Translations under genes and position numbers: made by a program
The notes under the pieces: model-generated
The model's database searches: none
The model's input: the letters and a program-made list of their open reading frames with translations, nothing else
What the model was told of the DNA's origin: nothing
In this document: positions 30,485 through 38,415 of the stretch, piece by piece
Position numbering within the stretch: position 1 is the first letter of the stretch
Layout of the letters: each line of letters opens with the position of its first letter
DNA from: Oscillospiraceae bacterium
Lineage (GTDB): Bacteria; Bacillota; Clostridia; Oscillospirales; Oscillospiraceae
Assembly (NCBI GenBank): GCA_017432615.1
Contig: JAFRIV010000018.1
Location: forward strand, 1 to 46,515
DNA: 46,515 nt
Direction of reading: 5' to 3'

Positions 30485-32974
30485 TCAGATGGAGAATTCA
30501 CCCTTCGTGAGTTTGTTCAGTACAAAGTTCAAAATCACGACGATCATCAAAATGCCGAATGCCATTGCACAGGCCATGGGCTGGCTGGTAAACGTCCAGT
30601 ACTCATAGAGCTGGAAACCGATCGTCTTTGTCGTACTGGAGTAGAGGAGCGTCGTCATGGACAGCTCATAGAAGCTGGGAATAAAAATCAGAAACCAGCC
30701 GGCAGCAATGGACGGGAAAATCAGTCTGCCGGTGATGCGGAACATGGTACGAAGCCAGGAGGCACCGGAGATCTGAGAACACTCTTCCAGGGATACATGG
30801 ATCTGCGACATGGCGGAAACAACAGTGCGCATGCCCATCATCAGATATTTGATCAGGTAGGCGATGATCATAATGTAAGCGGTATTATAAATATTGATGC
30901 CGAAATTTCCCTTCATCGTCATGATCAGACCGAGCGCGATAACAACAGAAGGTGTCCCGCTGCCGAGCGTGATCAGGAAATCCGGAATCTTGCGGCCGCG
31001 GATCTTCGTGCGCTGCAGCAGATAGCTCATCGTACAGGCAATCACGATTCCCACGGTAGCCGCAACAGCGCCGAAAATGAGGGAATTCTTCAAACAGTTG
31101 ATCGTTTCGATCCTGCCGAAAACAGTTTTCCAGTTGGTGAGCGTAAAGTTGTCGCTTCGCAGCATGGATTTGCCGACGTCGATCTTAAAAGAGGTGGAAA
31201 AAATGGTGGTGAACGGGATCAGGATCACGATCACCGCAAAAAGGGACACCAGGATCGTGAGAGGAAGACGCCAGCGGCGCAGATCGACAATAGCCGGCTG
31301 CACAGACTTCCCCGAGACCGTGATGTACTGCCGTCTGGCAAGAACAACATCGGAAATAAACAGAATAATGATGGCCACCACCATCAGGAATACCGCCATA
31401 CCGGTAGCGTCATTCAACCCCTGCTGCCCGAGCGACACATATTCCACGATTCTTGTGGTCACAGTATGCACGCGCCCGGGGCTGCCGATGATGGAAGGAA
31501 TGCCGTAACAGCTTGCCGCACTGACAAATACAAGCAGAGCGCCGGAGATCAGGGAGGGCATCATCAAAGGCAGGGTGACGGTGATAACGGTCTTCATCGG
31601 GGAGGCACCGGAAATCCGGCTGGCTTCTTCCAGGGACGGATCCATTTTCTCCATAGCCCGGCTGATGGTAATGAAGGCATACGGATAGTAAAAGGTGCTC
31701 AGCACCCAGATGAGCCCTGGCAAAGAGTAGACGTTTAAAGGTCCCGGGGAGGCGCTCAGATGGAGAAGAGCACGAAGCCACTGGTTAATGGTACCGACAT
31801 TCGGGTTGAGCAGGCGAAGCCATGCCATAGCGCCGACATAGGGCGGGACCATATAGGTAACTACAAAGAGGGAACGGAAAAACTTCCTGCCGTAAAGATT
31901 CGTCCTGCCTACAAGCCATGCCAGCGGAAAGGCCAGAAGTGTTCCGACAATCATGGTAGAAAAAGCTGCAATCATGGTGTTGCGCAGTGCATCGAGGTTG
32001 AGAGAGTAGGTATAAAGCCTTTTGAAGGTTTCAAAGGAGAGCTGGCTTTCCGGATAGAATGCCTTGAAAACCATATATACCAGCGGCATCAGCTGGAACA
32101 GCAGCAGAAAGTCAACAATCGCAAGGATGATGATCCATTTCATGTCAAAATGCCAGCTTTTGTCTGCCGCCATGAGAAAGGCAAGCAAAAGCGCATCCAC
32201 GGCAATCAGAATGCCGACCAGGATCACTGTTCTGCTGCGGCTGATAACAGCCTGACGCAGGAATGTGATATCTCTGCGTGCGACCATTAAAAACGCCGAG
32301 AGCTGTGCCCCTTTATCGCGAACCCCTTTTTTAAAGGTGTTGATATCCTCCGTTCTCAGGGAACCGTCCTCAGCTATGCCGGTGTAGAAAAGCTGCAGAA
32401 TCATGGCACGGCGTTCCGCACCTTCCAGCCCCTCCACAGCAGAGACAACCGCTGCCGGTGCTTCCCGGCCTTCTTCCGTGACTGCATGGAGAAGATCGGT
32501 GCGGAAAGCGGCTTTATCCTGTGCCGGAACGGCTGAAATCGCCTTTTTTTGTGCGCTGGAGACTTTCGGTCCACTGATCTGATCGGTGATATAAAGAAGC
32601 TTATAAAGTAGCTCTGTGCGGTGAGTTCCCTCCTCCGAAAGTGCAGCGTCCAGTTCCTCACCGGAAGAGGTTTTCTGACTCTCCCAGGCGCTTTTCAGTG
32701 TGGTGTAGAGGATATCCTCCAGTGCAGAGGATTCCTCCTTCGGCAGAGAGGTAACGACGGGACGGATCGTTTTTTCCCAGTCGGTTTCTATTGCAGCACC
32801 CAATGCGTAAATAGCCTGAAAGGCGGATTCTGAACTGAAACCGGAACTCTCATATGTCCTCAGCCCGGAAGAACCGGCAAAAACGATGCCGATACCGAGC
32901 ACAAAAACCAGAAGCAGCGCAATCTTCGCGATCAGAGGGTTCCGGTCGCGCCCTTGGATTGCTCCGTTATTCAT
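30485..32974 (-). CDS. Fused two-domain ABC permease with extra N-terminal extracytoplasmic domain, 829 aa
   Basis: Fbp/Pot-type importer permease in which both permease halves are in one chain. Each half has an EAA coupling motif: EEASRISGASPMKTVITVTLPLMMPS in the first and EECSQISGASWLRTMFRITG in the second. Family members of this fused type are usually about 550 residues. Here a first helix (about residues 14-35) is followed by about 200 residues of helical, charged, soluble sequence (SSGLRTYESSGF to RSRTVILV, about 36-245) before further membrane helices. The segment should lie outside the cell and could contact the binding protein. The start at 32974 is used because AGGTG is seven bases upstream; the ATG at 32980 is too close. 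Confidence 0.88.
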   Translation of the reverse strand: MNNGAIQGRDRNPLIAKIALLLVFVLGIGIVFAGSSGLRTYESSGFSSESAFQAIYALGAAIETDWEKTIRPVVTSLPKEESSALEDILYTTLKSAWESQKTSSGEELDAALSEEGTHRTELLYKLLYITDQISGPKVSSAQKKAISAVPAQDKAAFRTDLLHAVTEEGREAPAAVVSAVEGLEGAERRAMILQLFYTGIAEDGSLRTEDINTFKKGVRDKGAQLSAFLMVARRDITFLRQAVISRSRTVILVGILIAVDALLLAFLMAADKSWHFDMKWIIILAIVDFLLLFQLMPLVYMVFKAFYPESQLSFETFKRLYTYSLNLDALRNTMIAAFSTMIVGTLLAFPLAWLVGRTNLYGRKFFRSLFVVTYMVPPYVGAMAWLRLLNPNVGTINQWLRALLHLSASPGPLNVYSLPGLIWVLSTFYYPYAFITISRAMEKMDPSLEEASRISGASPMKTVITVTLPLMMPSLISGALLVFVSAASCYGIPSIIGSPGRVHTVTTRIVEYVSLGQQGLNDATGMAVFLMVVAIIILFISDVVLARRQYITVSGKSVQPAIVDLRRWRLPLTILVSLFAVIVILIPFTTIFSTSFKIDVGKSMLRSDNFTLTNWKTVFGRIETINCLKNSLIFGAVAATVGIVIACTMSYLLQRTKIRGRKIPDFLITLGSGTPSVVIALGLIMTMKGNFGINIYNTAYIMIIAYLIKYLMMGMRTVVSAMSQIHVSLEECSQISGASWLRTMFRITGRLIFPSIAAGWFLIFIPSFYELSMTTLLYSSTTKTIGFQLYEYWTFTSQPMACAMAFGILMIVVILNFVLNKLTKGEFSI

Positions 32975-33023
32975 CTGCATTCACCTGCTTTGCTAACATA
33001 CATGTTTTCCTTGTAAGAGAGAA

Positions 33024-33048
33024 GGGGGAAGCCGGCTGGCGGCCCCCC
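33024..33048 (-). other. Intercistronic hairpin after the binding-protein gene
   Basis: GGGGG-AA-GCCG (33024-33034) pairs with CGGC-CCCCC (33040-33048). No U tract on the minus strand, so a 3'-protecting hairpin that raises binding-protein mRNA levels over permease is more likely than termination. Confidence 0.55.
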
Positions 33049-33074
33049 CTCAGGAAGCGTTTTATAAAGACTCC

Positions 33075-34157
33075 TTATTTGGTGGTAACTTTTTCCGTCC
33101 AGGCTGTGTTGATCGCTTCACGGTTCCGATAGGCATTCTCCCAGTCAACGCCGAAGTCTTTTGCGATGAGCTCATTCGTGTCAATGGAATTAAAGGGGAT
33201 CTCTTCCATTCCCTTGAAGACAGAATGCATATAGCCTTCAAGGATGAGCTTCTGGGCTTCTTCGCTGAGCAGCCATTTTTCCACGGCTTCGCAGGCTTCC
33301 ACATTCACATTGGCAGAGTGATCTTCGGCAACTGTCATCACAGTGGAGGGGATCAGGATAACGCCGTCTTCCGGATAGATGCAGGCGAGATTGGTGATCG
33401 GCGTACCGGCATCTTCCGCTTCTTTCAGAACCTTCAGAATGGATTCTTCTAGGATCATAATGGCAGCGCACTCACCGGTCTGCAGTTTTGTGATGGCAGT
33501 GGAGCCGGACTCGATCATCACTTCGTTGGCAGCAAGACCGTCAAGGAATGCTTGACCGTAGTGATTGTCCTGAATCAGTGAGGCGACAGCGGCAAAGGTG
33601 GTACCGGAAGTCATCGGGTTGCCCATGGAAATATATCCCTTCAGCGCCGGATCATTGGCAAAAGCCTCAAACGTCTGAGGAATGGTAACGCCCTTTGCCG
33701 CCCAGTCCTCTACCATTTCGGGGTTGTAGGCAAGTACCATGTTGCAGACACGCACCGGATACCAGTAACCTTCGGCATCAAAGGGGAAGCGCAGCAGATC
33801 TTCTGCGTTGTCAATTTCGATCGGCTCCAGATAGCCGGCTTCTTTCAGTTCCAGAGAGAAGGCTGGCTCTGCAACGAGCATCATATCGCAGCCCAGGGTG
33901 CCGGTCTCCATCTCCCCATAAACTTTGGTGATCAGGGAAGAGGTGCCGCCGTAGAAAAAGAAACTGCCGTCAAATGCGGGGGTGAGGTTCGGAAACTCGG
34001 CTTTGATAGCCTCATCCATCATGTCAATGACGAATTGATACATGGAAGAATAGATGCCGATAGTACCTTCCACATCTTCGTTGACAGCGGATGCGCTGAC
34101 GGTGAAAATGCCCATCAGCATAATCAGGGACAGAACAAGTGCCAGAATTTTTTTCAT
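33075..34157 (-). CDS. AfuA/FbpA-like ABC substrate-binding protein, 360 aa
   Basis: Extracytoplasmic receptor of the Fe(III)/phosphonate/polyamine-type group. The signal peptide is MKKILALVLSLIMLMGIFTV-SASA|VN (cleavage near residue 24); no lipobox. The mature part begins GTIGIYSSMYQFVIDMMDEAIKAEFPNLTPAF and has the typical hinge stretches LGCDMMLVAEPAFSLEL and GYWYPVRVCNMVLAYNPEM; near the end EKWLLSEEAQKLIL. Several Tyr residues are present but a clear Tyr-Tyr iron site is not evident, so the substrate is open. AGGAGG precedes the ATG. It is the first gene of the operon, with its own promoter and a leader hairpin, and is followed by a stable hairpin before the permease. Confidence 0.9.
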   Translation of the reverse strand: MKKILALVLSLIMLMGIFTVSASAVNEDVEGTIGIYSSMYQFVIDMMDEAIKAEFPNLTPAFDGSFFFYGGTSSLITKVYGEMETGTLGCDMMLVAEPAFSLELKEAGYLEPIEIDNAEDLLRFPFDAEGYWYPVRVCNMVLAYNPEMVEDWAAKGVTIPQTFEAFANDPALKGYISMGNPMTSGTTFAAVASLIQDNHYGQAFLDGLAANEVMIESGSTAITKLQTGECAAIMILEESILKVLKEAEDAGTPITNLACIYPEDGVILIPSTVMTVAEDHSANVNVEACEAVEKWLLSEEAQKLILEGYMHSVFKGMEEIPFNSIDTNELIAKDFGVDWENAYRNREAINTAWTEKVTTK

Positions 34158-34196
34158 GTGGTAGATCCTCCTGAAAAATAGATTTTTGATATTGAA

Positions 34197-34215
34197 ACAC
34201 CGTCCCTATCGGTGT
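34197..34215 (-). other. Leader hairpin of the Fbp-type operon
   Basis: ACACCG (34197-34202) and CGGTGT (34210-34215) are perfect complements around a 7-base loop, within the transcribed leader upstream of the ribosome binding site. It may be an operator or mRNA element. Confidence 0.4.
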
Positions 34216-34265
34216 AACATCCCTTTTGTCGCAGAGAGGAAAAACATAGCGTTTTCGTATGAAAA

Positions 34266-34294
34266 ATTATAACACAACCCTTCTGCGCATGCAA
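34266..34294 (-). promoter_or_regulatory. Promoter of the Fbp-type ABC operon
   Basis: Minus strand TTGCAT (34294-34289), 17 bases, TATAAT (34271-34266). No convincing terminator separates it from the ROK gene upstream, so read-through is possible. Confidence 0.7.
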
Positions 34295-34315
34295 CAGAGA
34301 AGAATGGATGAACGG

Positions 34316-35278
34316 TTATTTTGCTTCCTCTATAAGGGCAAGGGCACCGTAGATGACAGAGTCATCCCCCAGAGAGGCATTTTTGATGTCGACAGTGGGG
34401 CGAATGGACGTCATACAGTAGCGGTCTACTTCGGCAAGAATCTTGCTGAGGAACAGGTCGCCCATCGCCTCAATGATCCCGCCGCCGTAAATCACGAGAT
34501 CCGGCGATATGGTATTGATCATATTTCCTGTAGCGACGGCAAGATAATGACAGGCGCGATCTACCGCTTCCATTGCCACGGGATCCTTGGCAGCAAGCGC
34601 CTTTTTCAGGTGTTTGCTGCGGAAAACGCCTTCTGCCACAGCATCTGCCATCAGCGATTCCCGCCCGCGGGAGACCTGTTGACGGATATAGGCGCTCATA
34701 CCCTGTTTGCTGGAAAATGCTTCCAGGCAGCCGCGCTGCCCGCAGTTGCACAAAGGCCCCTCCGGATCCAGGATCATATGCCCGTACTCTGCAGCTTTGA
34801 ACTGGTTGCCGGTGAAGAGTTCTCCGTTCAGGATCAGCCCGCCGCCCATGCCGGTGCCGACAAAAAAGCCCACCACGTTCCGGTAACCCCGGGCGGCACC
34901 GTATTTATACTCGCCCAGAACACCGAGATTGACGTCGTTCCCGATATAGAACGGGATGCCGAACTTTTCCTCCATCGACTGCTTGATGTTGTAGTTGCGC
35001 CAGGGAAGATTCGGCGTGAAGAGGACAATCCCAGCATCCTGGTCGATGACTCCGGGAGCACTGGAGGAAATGGCATGAATATTCTTTTTGCTGATTCCGG
35101 ATTCCTCGATCATTTCCTCTACTACACTGACGATGACCTTTTCCACGTTTTGAGTGGAATTGCCTTCCCCCTTGGACTTTTTTTTCAGACGATACACAAT
35201 TTCACGGTTTTCGTTGAAAATTGCCCCGAGGACTTTCGTCCCGCCTACGTCCAGGCAGATATTATACGACTCTGACAT
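34316..35278 (-). CDS. ROK-family sugar kinase (glucokinase-like), 320 aa
   Basis: The N-terminus has the phosphate loop CLDVGGTKVLGAIF (residues 8-21). A catalytic Asp lies in IGNDVNLGVLGEYKYGA. The zinc motif is H167 with C177, C179 and C184 in GHMILDPEGPLCNCGQRGCLEAF, diagnostic of ROK kinases. FFVGTGMGGGLILNGEL contributes to nucleotide binding. No helix-turn-helix domain precedes it, so this is an enzyme rather than a NagC-type repressor. Family members phosphorylate glucose and related sugars; the ROK family also includes polyphosphate-dependent glucokinases. It starts 34 bases after the end of ppk1, with AGGAGG before the ATG, and is co-transcribed with it. The phosphate donor could be ATP or polyphosphate. 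Confidence 0.9.
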   Translation of the reverse strand: MSESYNICLDVGGTKVLGAIFNENREIVYRLKKKSKGEGNSTQNVEKVIVSVVEEMIEESGISKKNIHAISSSAPGVIDQDAGIVLFTPNLPWRNYNIKQSMEEKFGIPFYIGNDVNLGVLGEYKYGAARGYRNVVGFFVGTGMGGGLILNGELFTGNQFKAAEYGHMILDPEGPLCNCGQRGCLEAFSSKQGMSAYIRQQVSRGRESLMADAVAEGVFRSKHLKKALAAKDPVAMEAVDRACHYLAVATGNMINTISPDLVIYGGGIIEAMGDLFLSKILAEVDRYCMTSIRPTVDIKNASLGDDSVIYGALALIEEAK

Positions 35279-35312
35279 GGTTTTCCCTCCTGATAAGTAT
35301 ATTGTTGTGGAT

Positions 35313-37604
35313 TTATGAGAACAGCATTCTTTTCAGCTTCTGGAGAAGACCCTCCTGCCTGACCGGTTTTCCCGATACCTCACCGGATACCTCTTTCACT
35401 GGCTCTTTAACAACGGATTCTTTGACAGCAGGTTCTTCGGCAGATGCCGCCGCTTCTTCCGGGGTAACCGGCAGCAGCTGCTTATCTCCGGCTTCAGCTT
35501 TTTCGTCGGAAGTCGGCGTTTCCGCAGCTGCCGGCGTGATTTCCGGCTCTGCAAGAGAGACGGAGCTGAAATACCGGTAGAGTGCTTCCTGGGAGGAGGT
35601 GCCTTCCCCGCCTTCGTCACGAAGGTAAGAACCGTCCGGCTGCATTCTGCGGGATTTTTCCCTGTCGGCGCGAAGCGCATCCAGGATCCGGTTGATCTGG
35701 GCACGGGTCTCTTCTGTTTTTACCTCGATAAAGGCTTCCACCCGCCGCTCCAGATTGCGGTTTAGCAGATCGCCGGAGCCCAGGAATGTGCGTTCATCCT
35801 CTCCGCTCCCGAACTGATAGATGCGGGAGTGTTCCAGAAACCGCCCTACGATGCTTGTAACGGTGATGTTTTCCGTTTTCCCCGGGATGCCGGGGCGCAG
35901 GCAGCAGATACCGCGGATAAACAGTTCCACTTTGACCCCCGCCTGAGAACATTCGATCAGCTTTTCCATCACGTCTGGATTATTCATTCCGTTGACTTTG
36001 ATGCAGACACGCCCTTCACTGCCTTTGGCAATTTCACGGTCGAGAAATTCCATCAGGCGAGGCTTGAAACTCAGCGGCGCGATCCAGAGGGATTCGGCTT
36101 CCGGAGGCAGCTGACCTTCGGCAAGTGCGGCGAAGGCCGCTTCCGCGTCTGCCGCTGCCGCTTCATCGGCGGTGAAGAGAGAAAGATCGGTGTACTGCTC
36201 CGCGGTGTTTTCGTTGTAATTACCGGTCCCAACCTGGGTTATATACTTCAGGTTGCCGTTGTGCTGTCTGGTGATCAGGCAAAGTTTGCTGTGCACCTTG
36301 TACCCGGGAAGGCCGTAAATGACCCGGCATCCTGCATCTTCCAGAAGTTCGGAATAGTCAATGTTGTTCTGCTCATCAAATCGGGCACGCAACTCCAGCA
36401 GGCAGAGCACATCTTTCCCCTTATCGGCGGCATAGGCCAGTGCTGCCGCCACCTTACTGCTGGCGGACATGCGGTAAAGCGTTATTTTGATCGAGAGAAC
36501 TTCCGGATCATCTGCCGCTTCATAGATCAGATCGACAAAGGGGAGCATGCTCTGAAATGGGAAACTCATGAGAAGATCCTGCTGATCGATTGTACGGAAG
36601 TATTCCCCCTTGCTGATACCAAGGGAGCGAAGCGGCCTGCGCTCTTCATAGCGAAGGGTTTTCGGTCCACCGACGCAGGAGCGGAAGGAAAGATCAAACG
36701 GCACTGTGGACGGACAGACACACTGCTCTTCTACGCGCAGTTTTTTTACCAGCAGCAAGCGGGCAGAGTCTGTCAGCTTGCCGTAGATCTGAACACGTAC
36801 CGGTACCTCGCGCTTGCGTTTTGTAAGCATGGTGGAGACCTTCTGCCGAAGGTCCTCGTTGCCCCGGTCTTTTACATTGGAGAGGAATACGTCGGCATTG
36901 CGTGTCACTTTGACGATGGCTGATTGCAGCACCGTCTCCTTCTTGAGAAGAAGGGGAAGAAAATGGCGGATCAGCTGCGCTGTCAGGATGATTTTCTGAC
37001 GACCGTCTATATCAAAGGTGAGGGATGCAGGGACTTTGTCGAGCGGGATAATCGCAATCTTCTGTTCGGTATTTCTGCCAAGGAAGGCAATAATATACGC
37101 TTCTTCCCCCCACAGAAAAGGGAGCGGCTGTGTGAGATCGATGATCTGCGGTGAAAGCTTGCTTTTCATGTCGCCGAAGAGCTTTTTACTCATCAGTTCA
37201 TCCACTTTATTGATTTTCTTGAAATCCAGCACGTCGATGCTGTTGAGCTTGAGTTCCTCCCGGATCGACTTCCAGACGCTTTCCATCAGCGGCTGCTGAG
37301 CCGCTGTGACGCGGAATACCTCCCGGATTTGTTCTTCCGGCAGAAGGCCGGAAAAGGGATCGCGGCTGTCCGGCTCCAGAAGTTTGCGGTGCATCAGAAT
37401 ACCGATCCGCACACGGAAGAATTCCTCCAGATTGGATTGGTAAATGCTCAGAAATTTCAATCTCTCCAGAAGTGGAACCGATTTGTCCGCAGCTTCCAGC
37501 AAAACACGCTGATTAAAGCTGAGCCAGCTCAACTCACGGTTGAGAAAGGTGCCTGTCGGGTTGTCTCCCTTTTTGGAAGATGGTTTTCCTGTTTTTGAGG
37601 CCAT
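35313..37604 (-). CDS. ppk1: Polyphosphate kinase 1 with Pro/Glu/Lys-rich C-terminal tail, 763 aa
   Basis: PPK1 reversibly transfers the terminal phosphate of ATP to polyphosphate. The N domain opens NRELSWLSFNQRVLLEAAD, the head domain follows, and the catalytic core contains YKVHSKLCLITRQ, in which H438 corresponds to the phosphorylated His (435 in the E. coli enzyme), TQVGTGNYNENTA, and later LGSGDLLNRNLERRVEAFIEV. The core ends near residue 670. About 90 further residues are low complexity (AETPTSDEKAEAGDK and similar Ala/Glu/Pro/Lys-rich segments), ending in basic LLQKLKRMLFS; this tail is not part of normal PPK1. AGGAGG lies before the ATG, with a promoter at 37649-37678. The ROK kinase gene follows directly. 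Confidence 0.95.
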   Translation of the reverse strand: MASKTGKPSSKKGDNPTGTFLNRELSWLSFNQRVLLEAADKSVPLLERLKFLSIYQSNLEEFFRVRIGILMHRKLLEPDSRDPFSGLLPEEQIREVFRVTAAQQPLMESVWKSIREELKLNSIDVLDFKKINKVDELMSKKLFGDMKSKLSPQIIDLTQPLPFLWGEEAYIIAFLGRNTEQKIAIIPLDKVPASLTFDIDGRQKIILTAQLIRHFLPLLLKKETVLQSAIVKVTRNADVFLSNVKDRGNEDLRQKVSTMLTKRKREVPVRVQIYGKLTDSARLLLVKKLRVEEQCVCPSTVPFDLSFRSCVGGPKTLRYEERRPLRSLGISKGEYFRTIDQQDLLMSFPFQSMLPFVDLIYEAADDPEVLSIKITLYRMSASSKVAAALAYAADKGKDVLCLLELRARFDEQNNIDYSELLEDAGCRVIYGLPGYKVHSKLCLITRQHNGNLKYITQVGTGNYNENTAEQYTDLSLFTADEAAAADAEAAFAALAEGQLPPEAESLWIAPLSFKPRLMEFLDREIAKGSEGRVCIKVNGMNNPDVMEKLIECSQAGVKVELFIRGICCLRPGIPGKTENITVTSIVGRFLEHSRIYQFGSGEDERTFLGSGDLLNRNLERRVEAFIEVKTEETRAQINRILDALRADREKSRRMQPDGSYLRDEGGEGTSSQEALYRYFSSVSLAEPEITPAAAETPTSDEKAEAGDKQLLPVTPEEAAASAEEPAVKESVVKEPVKEVSGEVSGKPVRQEGLLQKLKRMLFS

Positions 37605-37648
37605 TTGTTTTCCTCCTCTGGCATGATTTAATCAGTCGTTTCAACCTG

Positions 37649-37678
37649 ATTTTAAGACATAATCCCTTCCCTTGTCAA
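37649..37678 (-). promoter_or_regulatory. Promoter of the ppk1-ROK kinase unit
   Basis: Minus strand TTGACA (37678-37673), 18 bases, TAAAAT (37654-37649). Confidence 0.65.
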
Positions 37679-37712
37679 GACACATTTCTTTGCAAAAAAG
37701 CGGTTTTACCGG

Positions 37713-37741
37713 ATGACAAAAAGAAAAAATAGGAGTATAAT
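37713..37741 (+). promoter_or_regulatory. Promoter of the SH3-RND-GLUG operon
   Basis: ATGACA (37713-37718), 17 bases, consensus TATAAT (37736-37741). Divergent from the ppk1 promoter 35 bases away. Confidence 0.7.
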
Positions 37742-37779
37742 ATAAGTTCACGTAAACTAAATGAAAAGGCATGATCCCA

Positions 37780-38388
37780 ATGATAAAGATGACAAAAAAG
37801 AGAAAGAAGATCCGGAGGCTTTTGGGCTTTCTGGTGCGTACAGCACTTTTGCTCCTGGCCAGCTGTTATGTTGTGCTTCTGGGGCTTTCCTTGTTTACGC
37901 AAAAGGCACAGGACAATATTCACTCCCTGAGTGATGATGCATCTCCGGAATCGGAGGAATTCCTTCCTGAACCTTCCCCTGTGCCTACGCCACTTCAGAC
38001 GATTCCTCCGATCTTGCCCACGCCGCCCCCTGAACCGTTATTTCAGGAGACGGACGGATATATCGGTGTCGAGGTTGCCTCTATCTATGATAATCCGCAG
38101 CTTACAGGGGATCCGATCCGACACGTGACCATCCGTTCTCAAGTGCATCTTACCGGCAGAGAAGGGGAGGCTTTTGCCGTCGAAGTGACGGAAAGTTCAG
38201 TGCCGGAATACGGTACGGTAGGATATGTGGCAATAAAGGATATTGTGACAGATCTGGATGATGTCCGGTACGGGCAGCAGGAAGAAGAGCGACGGGAAGA
38301 GCCTCCTGTCTCATCAAACAGAGAAGAACTCGGGTTCGGAGCAGACCCGATCCCCCTGCCGGAAGACTCAGCATTACCGCCGGCATAA
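37780..38388 (+). CDS. Membrane-anchored extracytoplasmic protein with SH3-like domain, 202 aa
   Basis: The N-terminus is strongly basic (MIKMTKKRKKIRR) followed by a single helix (about 14-38), so the chain is anchored with the rest outside. A Pro-rich stalk (EFLPEPSPVPTPLQTIPPILPTP segments) leads to a roughly 65-residue bacterial SH3-like domain (GYIGVEVASIYDNPQL to TVGYVAIKDIV), a type found in proteins that bind cell-wall peptides. The C-terminus is acidic and Pro-rich. The start at 37780 is ten bases from AAAAGG; the ATG at 37771 is only one base away and that at 37789 is also possible. First gene of a three-gene operon with an RND exporter and a GLUG-repeat protein. Function unknown; a cell-envelope role is inferred. 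Confidence 0.8.
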   Translation: MIKMTKKRKKIRRLLGFLVRTALLLLASCYVVLLGLSLFTQKAQDNIHSLSDDASPESEEFLPEPSPVPTPLQTIPPILPTPPPEPLFQETDGYIGVEVASIYDNPQLTGDPIRHVTIRSQVHLTGREGEAFAVEVTESSVPEYGTVGYVAIKDIVTDLDDVRYGQQEEERREEPPVSSNREELGFGADPIPLPEDSALPPA

Positions 38389-38415
38389 AAAAGAAAGACA
38401 GGCGAAGATACGATC

